DNA of 39,048 nucleotides from positions 1-39,048 of IMG/VR virus record IMGVR_UViG_3300026097_000046. One strand, written 5' to 3'. The position numbers and the translations under genes are program-made. The notes beneath the pieces are model-generated. The model ran no database searches, had not been told where the DNA came from, and saw only the letters and a program-made list of their open reading frames with translations. This stretch comes from a virus. Below, piece after piece: positions 12,267 through 20,300 of the stretch (the first letter of the stretch is position 1; each line of letters opens with the position of its first letter).

Positions 12267-12495
12267 AAAGAATCCCAATCGTGTGGCAGGCGGATTACGT
12301 GCACAAGGCGTTGACACTATGATGGTGCTAGGAGAAGACGGCAGTCAGCAAGAACTTCCTACACTAGCATATGTGCGCTCATTAGAAGAGCAGTCAAAAA
12401 AACAGCGAGCTGCTATCACCGTATTAGAGCGAAAGCTAGCTCGCCAAGATAGTGCAATTCAACAATTACAGACGGCTATTTCTAACCGTTCTTGA
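12208..12495 (+). CDS. Small coiled-coil protein, 95 aa
   Basis: The start is taken at ATG 12208 (MSYLNQMYGRK), with AAAGGA upstream. An in-frame TTG at 12175 would precede the late promoter and lacks a ribosome binding site. The first 35 residues are Ser/Pro/Lys-rich and probably disordered. A middle part VDTMMVLGEDGSQQELPTLA precedes a helical heptad region (about 60-92, VRSLEEQSKKQRAAITVLER and on) that should form a coiled coil. A virion or scaffold-like role would fit late expression, but no family is recognised. It ends overlapping the convergent gene on the - strand by 14 bases. Confidence 0.75.
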   Translation: MSYLNQMYGRKASPTPSKSEKNPNRVAGGLRAQGVDTMMVLGEDGSQQELPTLAYVRSLEEQSKKQRAAITVLERKLARQDSAIQQLQTAISNRS

Positions 12496-12772
12496 TTGCA
12501 TCAATCAATGCAGCCTTGTTCATGCTAGCATTGGCTTTTATACCTAATTTTTTAGCATGAGCAAGAAGTTCATCTTTTTTCATTGTTGCTAAATCTACTG
12601 CTGCTTCTTTTTTCTTAGGAGCAGCTTTTTTTGTAGTCTTTTTAGTCTTCGGTGTTGTTTCTTTTTTAGGTTTTGCTGTTTCTTCTACACGCATATCTTG
12701 TGCAAGAACAAGAGTTTCTTGCTTAGGTTCTACAGGAGCAATACCTAAAAGTCTTTTTAACCAATTTAACAT
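12482..12772 (-). CDS. Lys-rich protein with C-terminal SAP/HeH-like motif
   Basis: Encoded on the - strand. The start is taken at 12772 (MLNWLKRLLGIAP), because AAAGGAG stands just upstream on that strand. A longer frame from 12814 would run through this site and the promoter. The 96-residue product has an amphipathic N-terminal helix, a Lys/Thr/Ala-rich linker (KKETTPKTKKTTKKAAPKKK) and a C-terminal helix-turn-helix-like unit LATMKKDELLAHAKKLGI, then NKAALIDAIKNG. This resembles SAP, HeH or Rho-N type domains that bind nucleic acid. A minus-strand TATAAATA (12793-12800) lies upstream, so it is probably late expressed. Confidence 0.8.
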   Translation of the reverse strand: MLNWLKRLLGIAPVEPKQETLVLAQDMRVEETAKPKKETTPKTKKTTKKAAPKKKEAAVDLATMKKDELLAHAKKLGIKANASMNKAALIDAIKNG

Positions 12773-12778
12773 TTTTAT

Positions 12779-12819
12779 CTCCTTTGGTGATTTATTTATA
12801 TAAGTAATTAACAAAGGAG
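12779..12819. promoter_or_regulatory. Divergent late promoter region within an inverted repeat
   Basis: CTCCTTTG (12779-12786) and CAAAGGAG (12812-12819) form a perfect 8-bp inverted repeat. Each arm is the ribosome binding site of one of the two divergent genes. Between them lie TATAAATA on the - strand (12793-12800) and TATAAGTA on the + strand (12799-12806). Transcripts begun at these promoters contain one arm only, while read-through transcripts contain both and would hide the ribosome binding site. Confidence 0.6.
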
Positions 12820-12828
12820 TATGAAAAA

Positions 12829-12996
12829 ATGATTAAAAAATGGATAATGAATAGACTAAATGAAAGAACAACACTAGACGGTGCTGTACTAATTTGCGCA
12901 GGCGTTGCGTTCCTAATCTTTAAACCAATCGCAAGTCTTGTAGCATATGGCGCAATTGCATACGGTGCCTGGACTATTTGGAAGCGCGAAGACTAA
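12829..12996 (+). CDS. Small membrane protein, 55 aa
   Basis: The frame starts at ATG 12829 (MIKKWIMNRLNERT) behind AAAGGAG. An ATG at 12821 opens only a three-codon frame (ATG AAA AAA TGA) and is not used, or serves as a start that ends at once. The protein has a basic N-terminus and one long hydrophobic stretch (about 18-49) that could be one or two membrane segments, ending WKRED. The positive-inside rule suggests the N-terminus faces the cytoplasm. The function is unknown. Its TAA abuts the ATG of the next gene. Confidence 0.7.
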   Translation: MIKKWIMNRLNERTTLDGAVLICAGVAFLIFKPIASLVAYGAIAYGAWTIWKRED

Positions 12997-13665
12997 ATGA
13001 AAGTATTTGCTTACGGTTGTAGTTTTACAAGATATAACTGGCCGTCTTATGCTGACATATTAGGTTTGCATTACGAAACTTATAATAGAGGCAATAGCGG
13101 TTCGGGCAATGAACGAATCTTTTATCACTTTATGGAAGACATAAAGAAAAATAATATTAGTTCTAACGATCTTGTAATACTTCAATGGAGCGGCACAGAT
13201 AGATTTAATTATTTAAAATCTAACAATCTCTGGATAGGCGATGGCAATATTCTTTTGGCGCACAACCAATCAATTTTTAAACGAATAAAACAATGGTATA
13301 ATCCTGAATATGAAATTGAAAAAAGTGTAAATTTCATAATAGGTGCTAGAGCTATTTCAAAAAACATAGGATGTAAACTAATAGAAATGAGTCTACTTCC
13401 AATAGAAAATATAGATAGAAATTTTCTAGAAAACGACTTACAAGGAACATATCACGGAACTTACGAATTTAAAAACTTTCCGTGGAAAACATATCGAGGT
13501 AAAATTTTTATTGATAATCATCCTACCCTATTGCAACACTATGATATAACAAAACGCATTGTTGACAATCTAGAATTAGATTTTGACATCGACAACTCTG
13601 TTATCTATAATCTAGATCAACAAATAAAAAACGACGACACGTTTGGATTTGATTATAAGTTTTAG
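12997..13665 (+). CDS. SGNH/GDSL-like hydrolase family protein
   Basis: The 222-residue protein shows the block pattern of SGNH hydrolases. The nucleophile S9 lies in FAYGCSFTRY. Gly and Asn of the oxyanion hole lie in NRGNSGSGN (30-38), and the GTD segment of ILQWSGTDRF replaces the usual GxND. The catalytic pair D173-x-H175 is in FIDNHPT near the C-terminus. Such enzymes remove acyl groups from sugars or lipids. A phage copy could edit host surface glycans or act on virion glycans, in line with the glycosyltransferase gene nearby. No signal peptide. It starts immediately after the small membrane gene. Family assignment is good, substrate unknown. Confidence 0.75.
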   Translation: MKVFAYGCSFTRYNWPSYADILGLHYETYNRGNSGSGNERIFYHFMEDIKKNNISSNDLVILQWSGTDRFNYLKSNNLWIGDGNILLAHNQSIFKRIKQWYNPEYEIEKSVNFIIGARAISKNIGCKLIEMSLLPIENIDRNFLENDLQGTYHGTYEFKNFPWKTYRGKIFIDNHPTLLQHYDITKRIVDNLELDFDIDNSVIYNLDQQIKNDDTFGFDYKF

Positions 13666-13949
13666 AGTCGATTAATCGGTATGTTTGAACTAGCAGTCAT
13701 ATTCCATTTTTGCTTTTGTTCCACACCTTTTTTCTGAGCAAATTTCTTACTATCGCAGTTCTTACATACGTGAAAGTAGGAATTGCTTAATCGTTTAGGA
13801 TCCATGCTTCCCCTAGCACGCTCAAATTCTGTTCCACAATCATCGCACCTTAGAATAACCATAGTTAAATCACGATAGTATGCATGAACTTTACCATGTT
13901 TGCTTATACGTTCGTGTCGCTTCTTAAGCGTATATTCTTTTATAAACAT
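13662..13949 (-). CDS. Zinc-ribbon protein, 95 aa
   Basis: Encoded on the - strand, convergent with the hydrolase gene and overlapping it by four bases. The start is taken at 13949 (MFIKEYTLKKRHERISKHG). A longer frame exists to 14051 but would overlap the A-type carrier gene start and add a Cys-rich shadow. The protein has a basic N-terminus and two knuckles CDDC and CKNC about 30 residues apart (LRCDDCGTEFERARGS, then FHVCKNCDSKKF), forming a zinc ribbon. Such proteins bind DNA or assist HNH nucleases. Here no nuclease motif is seen, so a DNA-binding role is inferred. The ribosome binding site is weak. Confidence 0.75.
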   Translation of the reverse strand: MFIKEYTLKKRHERISKHGKVHAYYRDLTMVILRCDDCGTEFERARGSMDPKRLSNSYFHVCKNCDSKKFAQKKGVEQKQKWNMTASSNIPINRL

Positions 13950-13982
13950 AACTATATTTACATTAAGATTATAAAAAGCAAC

Positions 13983-13990
13983 GATAAATA
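13983..13990 (+). promoter_or_regulatory. T4-type late promoter GATAAATA
   Basis: GATAAATA ends 23 bases before the ATG at 14013. TGGAGAA between them is the ribosome binding site. Confidence 0.7.
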
Positions 13991-14012
13991 TTGATAATGG
14001 AGAATAAAAACA

Positions 14013-14381
14013 ATGGGTATTTGTACACTTACACCAGCAGCAGATCATCAAATAAGTAGACTTTGTGAGGAAAATGATTGTTATGCTATCACACTTAATC
14101 TAAAAGGTGGCGGTTGTGCTGGGTTTGAATACGAATGGGGCACAGCTCAACAAGAGGATCTTGAAGAAGGCGATACCGTTATAAAATGCGATAACGGAAA
14201 TTTTGCAATAAGCAAACATTCTCTTATGTTTTTAATAGGAACCGAAGTTGATTATGTAAAATCAATAGTAGGATCAAATTTTGAAATAAGAAATCCTAAT
14301 GCACAATCATCCTGCGGATGTGGCGTTAGTGTAAACTTTGATTTGGACAATCTTCCAGATTTAACAAGTTCGGCAATTTAA
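14013..14381 (+). CDS. A-type Fe-S cluster carrier (IscA/ErpA/HesB-like)
   Basis: The 122-residue protein has the three conserved cysteines of A-type carriers: C35 in GGGCAGFEY and C101-G-C103-G in NPNAQSSCGCGVSVNF, with the usual spacing of about 66 residues. It binds a 2Fe-2S or 4Fe-4S cluster and passes it to target proteins. HesB-like genes are known in marine T4-like phages, where they may support Fe-S enzymes during infection. Reported ideas about iron atoms in tails are speculative. It stands behind a late promoter and directly before the 2931-residue fibre gene, so a link with virion assembly is possible. Confidence 0.92.
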   Translation: MGICTLTPAADHQISRLCEENDCYAITLNLKGGGCAGFEYEWGTAQQEDLEEGDTVIKCDNGNFAISKHSLMFLIGTEVDYVKSIVGSNFEIRNPNAQSSCGCGVSVNFDLDNLPDLTSSAI

Positions 14382-14392
14382 GGAAAATATAA

Positions 14393-17300
14393 ATGGCAAA
14401 GCAAGAAGTAGATATTGGCGTAGAAGGCAATGACGGCACTGGCGATAGTATTCGTGAGTCGTTTCGTAAAGTAAATGAAAACTTTTCAGAGCTATACGCT
14501 GTATTTGGCATCGGCGGGCAGATATCGTTTACAGATCTAAACGATGTTCCTAATACATACGAAGGTAATGAAAATAAATTAGCTGTTGTTAAATCAGATG
14601 GCAGTGGAATAAACTTTTTAGACCTAGCATCTAATAATGACCTTGATGGTTCAACAGATAGTATTAGTTTTGACTTTAGCGTTGACGGCAAATTAATTGT
14701 AAAAATTGCAAATGCAAGAGTTGAAGAAGACCCAGAGCCGTCATTGGGAGGTCCACTTAATGCTGCTACACAACCTATTGCCAATGTAACCGTTAGTCAA
14801 TCTGCTATTGATACTTTTAATAGCGTACACGACACAGACTTTAGTTTACAAGACTTAGTTATCAACAAAGGCTTTGCTGATGCTAACTATCAAACTAAAG
14901 ATGTACCAGGTGGTGGAATTAGACTAGGAGACGAACCAGAAAGCACTGATCAATATACTCTAACGGTGGACGAGATAACATTTGAAGGTCGTTTAGAAAT
15001 TAATGATCACGGGCTTACTGAAGCATTTAACGGGACTGCATTTGTTTGGAATTCAACAATATCAGATCCTTTTGGTGTAACAACTGGTGAATCATATTTT
15101 GTAAGATATGTAGATGCTAATACACTTTCTTTGCATGAAACGGTAGAAGGCGCCCAAACCAATAGTGCTCGTATACTACTAGCAGGCGGCAGCGGTGTAT
15201 TTACTATCACTGACGCAGCATATGATGCAACACTAGAAGGCAACTGGCTAGACAATATTGCATTACCACGTAAGAGTATTGTGCGCCGACAAGGCGATAG
15301 TATGGAAGGTCTATTGAACCTTTCTGATCACCCAGGTGAGCTAGCAGGTAGCGGCTTACCAAACGGACCAGACGACTTACAAGCTGTTACAAAACTTTAT
15401 GTAGATAGTGCAGCAACAACCAGTACCGTAAACTTATATGTTTCAACCGACGGCGATGATAGACAAACTAATACTCCTGTAGGTAAAGAAGGACGTAACC
15501 AAGCATACGCATATAAAACAATCGGTGCTGCGGCTCGCAAGGCAGAAGAAATTATTACATCTGCTCCGTATGAACCAGGTCCATATAGACAAACCATTAC
15601 ATATGCAAACGGTGAATCAAATAGTATTACAGATGTTGCTGGTATTAGTTCGCCGGTGGCTGGAAGAAACAATGCCAGCACATTGATACTACAAAACAAA
15701 GAATTTATTTCTAAAGAAGTAACAGCATATGTCAATGCAACTTTCCCAGATTTTGCTGATACATATAATATTGAAACATGTCAGCGTGATATTGGATATA
15801 TTCTAGATAGTGTACGTATCGACTCACTATTAGGTGATAGTGCAAACTATCTATCACGTTGGGCGGGTATTCGTTATTATTCTAATCCAAGTGCTCAACG
15901 TGCTATTGGTGCACAAAGAACTGAGACTATTGCAGGTATAGAATATGCAAGAGATATTGTAAGAGATTATATTTTAACTAATACGCCTGTACCAACTCTA
16001 TATCAAGACAGAGTTGAACAATACATCGAACCATTGCAAACACCAGATGATAACGCAGACGAAGTAATTGAATCTAAATTTGACATTATTCTTGATATTA
16101 TAAACAACGGTATTAATAATCTAGATCTAGTTATTCCAGTTTCAGATGGTCAAACAAACTACGAACTGCAAATTACCAATGGCGGCCTAGGCAATGTAGA
16201 CCAAGCTGATCCAGAAAATACTGACATTATCCCTGGTAAAGTTATTATGGGTAAAAATTCAGGTGCTATTGGTAGAATAATTGAATATGTTCCAGCTGGT
16301 GGTGTTGGTGTCGATACGGTTGAAGTACAACTTTTAAAACCAATTGAGTTTGATGTAGGTGAAGAATTAGAATACGGCAATATTGTAAGAGAAACACAAA
16401 TTACTATATTTGCAGAAGCAGGTATTTATGAAGAAGATTATCCGATTAAGATATCAAATAATGTATCATTAAAAGGTGATGAAATGAGACGTACAATTGT
16501 ACGTCCTAAAAAGCGTGTTTCGCAATCACCATATGCTGGCTCATTCTTTTATAGAGATGCAGAGTTTGATAACTTATTATTAGGTAAATCAAACATAGGA
16601 ACTATTGATTTTAGTTCTCAACGTGATCCTAATCGTGTAGCAGGTACATATACCATTGATACATTTACAACAAATGGTTTAGGTAACGGTGCAGAATTTG
16701 AAGTAGTAGTTGATAGTTTTGGCGCAGTTGAAAATATTACGGTTACTAAAAATGGTAAAGACTTCAAAGTCGGCGACACTATTAATATAGACGATAGTGA
16801 CCTAGGTGGAGGCGGCGCAGCAAGTGTACAACTAACGGTCGATAGTGTACCTAATGGTATTGAATATAGGAACCCTTTAAACAATGCAGTTGATGGTTAT
16901 TTTGGGTATCATTATCTTACAGACCCTGCTAAAAAGAAAGAAATTAATGCAGCAGCAGGATTACGAAATGTAGGTAATTGGGAAACAGCAGCACTAACAC
17001 TTATTGACAACAGAGAGTTTATACAAGAACAAGTTGTTAACTATATCGAAACAACATTCCCTGCACTTATTGGTAATTATTCAAGAGCTAAATGTTCAAG
17101 AGATACTGGACTAATTGTAGATGCGCTAGTAAAAGATCTACGCAACGGCGGCGCAGAGTTTTCGATCGAAGCACAAGGTGAATATTATGCAGGCGCAGTT
17201 GAAGCAGGCACAGAAGACGAAACCATTGCTGGAATACAACATATATACACCGTAGCTAGTTCGTTAATACAAGGTACATCACCATCCAATTTATACGGTC

Positions 17301-20300
17301 CGAATGGCGATCCAGCCGTAGAAGTTGGACAAACAGGCGAAAACCTATCGTATGCAGCTGACTTATTCAATGGCATTTCAGAACCTTCTAACTGGGAATC
17401 AGGAAGACTTTATCGTGTAGGCAATGTAGTTCGAGCACTCGACGGCGCAGTAGTAAGATATTGGCAAGTTAGAAAAGAACATGTTTCAGGCAGTACATTT
17501 AATAGTTCGGAACAAATTGCTTATTGGACTGAAATAGCAGGACCTGATGAAAACATTCAGAACTTAATTGATATTGTAACATTTGCATTTGACGAAGACT
17601 ACAATCCTCCATTGCGCAATGACGAGATGGATGTGTTCTTGATGAACGATGCAACAATTATACGTAATTGTACAATACAAGGACACGGCGGATTTATGTG
17701 TGTTCTTGATCCTGAAGGTCAAATTCTAACTAAGTCACCATATATTCAAAATGGTACAGCATTTGCTAAGTCTGTAAACAGGCAGCACTTTGCAGGCGGT
17801 ATGTTTATTGATGCGTTTGTAGGTAACAGCGCAGTTAGAGTAACAAGCAGAGTAGACGGTAATCCGTTTAAACTAACCGTACAAAGTTTAGGTGACCAAG
17901 ACAATCCGCAAGGACTATTTGTAAGACGTCCAGAAGTTCCATGTCCGTTCTATGTAGACGGAAGACGCTTCCAAGTTAATGCAGTTACAAATTATGATCC
18001 GGATCAAGGTACAGCTACTCTAATTCTTGATCCTAGTTCAAACGATGGCGTAGGATTTGCAGGAGTTACAAGTAAACTATCAACTGGCGTAAATCTTGAT
18101 GCTCTGGGTACTTTTGAATTTGATAGTATAAAGTGCGATAGAGATGCAAGGCTTATTATTGAGGCAGCAAGTTATGATACAGCACTTGGTACAAACTATA
18201 ATAGTGTAACAGCAGGACTTGCTTATCAAAGAGACGAAGGTTCATATGTACAAAATCTTCAACAATCACAAACTACTGCTGCTATTTTAGTTGCCAGAGA
18301 CGAAGCACTATTACTTGATTCAGTTGATGCAGATCCTACTGCAACTGGAAGAATCGAAGCTGCATTTAACGAAGTAGTTGATATTATAGAAAATGGATCT
18401 GTTGGTACAGATACTGCTGCCGATACTCTAACATTCGATATTCCTAGCGTATTACCTACTACAGCGGCTGATCATGCTTATTCACGCTTACAAAATAACA
18501 GAGCATGGTTTGGCGATCAAGTAGCAGCTTACATAAATGCAAACACACCTCCAGCAGGCTTCGATCAAACAAAATCTGCAAGAGATGCAAGACACATTAT
18601 CGACGCACTAACTTATGACGTACTCTACGGCGGGAATAGCGCAACAATTGGAGTTGCTAGATCGTATTTTGTTGATTCTGAATTATATAATCTTACACCT
18701 GCACAACAAACATCTAATGCAGATGCATACGCATATCTTGCAACTATTGTAAGTAATATTTTACAAGGTGTAAGTGTTGCTAACTTATCTGGAAATACTG
18801 AGACACTTGATTTAACTGGTACAGATGCAGGTGTAGACGAAGCAGCAGTAACAACAGATAATTTATCTATTATAGAAGATGTTGTGCGTTTCGGTACACT
18901 AAATGCTCTACCTTCAGTAACAGACTATCCTAGTATTACTTGGGCTACAACTGCACTACAAAATGCATTCAGCGAATTACAACGAGAAACTGCTGCTATT
19001 GCTAGGATTGCAGTACAAAGTGTACCATCGCCTATTCCAGTTACACTACAAACAGCTGGTAATAGATCAATGTTGGGTAATGACTTTACTCAGATTAACG
19101 ACTTAGGCTATGGACTAGTTGTTGTTAACGGTGCGCTATCAGAAATGGTTAGTATGTTTACATACTACTGCTGGACATCATATTATAGTAAAAATGGCGC
19201 GGAAATTCGAAGTGTTACAGGTTCAACTTGTTACGGTGAATTTGGACTAGTTGCAGAAGGTTCGGATCCAAATGAAATCCCAGATAGAATATCGCTATAC
19301 GAAGATATGACACAACCAGCAAAGGCGTTTAATGTTGAGGTTATACTAAGAACTACAGGTACATTATCTGTTGTAGAAGGCGAAACTCTAACACAGGCTG
19401 GAACACTAGCAGAAGGTACCGTTGTTTATGGTGGTAATTTAAATACAATTTACCTAACAGATATAACAGGGGCGTTTGATACAGGCAACGAACTTACAGG
19501 TTCAACTAGTGGTGCGTTAGGTGCAAATAGTGTTCCGCTTGTTGCAGACGGTACAGGATATAATAACCCTGTAGAAAGTCTAAGTCTATATGCATTTGAT
19601 TTTAAGGACGTTCCGAGTAACAGATCAGAATTTGATGTATATCATCCTGCAAGACCAGCGTTTGCACGTTATGAAGTTGCTAACGTTACTGACACAGGAT
19701 TAATTGTCGGTTCTTATAATAATGTTGGCACCGATATTGCGTACACATATATTGTTGGAGTAGATGCAGTACCAGGCGCAACAGGTGCAAAGTTCAATAT
19801 CTTTAAAAGCGTAACTGATGGATATACTGCTGAAATTACAGCAGCAGGTACAGATTACAGAGTAGGCGACAGCTTTACGGTTGCAGGAACTGATCTCGGC
19901 GGAGCAACGCCAGCAAACGATGCTACTATTACCGTTACAGAAGTAGATGACGGAGTTGCATCACAGGGTCTTATAACTGAAGTAACTATTGCAGGTACTA
20001 TACTCGAAGATGATTATACTCCATATGTAAATGGTAAAGTTTATAAACTAAACTTTAGTACAGGTGATAGTGAATTCAGTCAAAACGGATTACTCGAAGT
20101 TATACCGCAGAATACATTTATAAACTATCGCAGAAATCAGACACAAATACTTACAGACCTAGCAAGACCGGATGTGTTAACAATCCGTCCTTCGACTGCT
20201 GTTGTGTTTGATGAAAATCCAGGATTCATTTATAGAAGTATTAGTTTCTTAACAAGTGATAGCTTAGGTGGCGAGTTACCGGGCAATACATCACAAGCAG

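Noticed and set aside
14326-14784. Long minus-strand open frames opposite the fibre genes (for example 14326-14784, 24770-25246, 29506-29892)
   Set aside because: They mirror the codon bias of the plus-strand fibre genes, lack ribosome binding sites and have low-complexity Ser/Val/Leu products.
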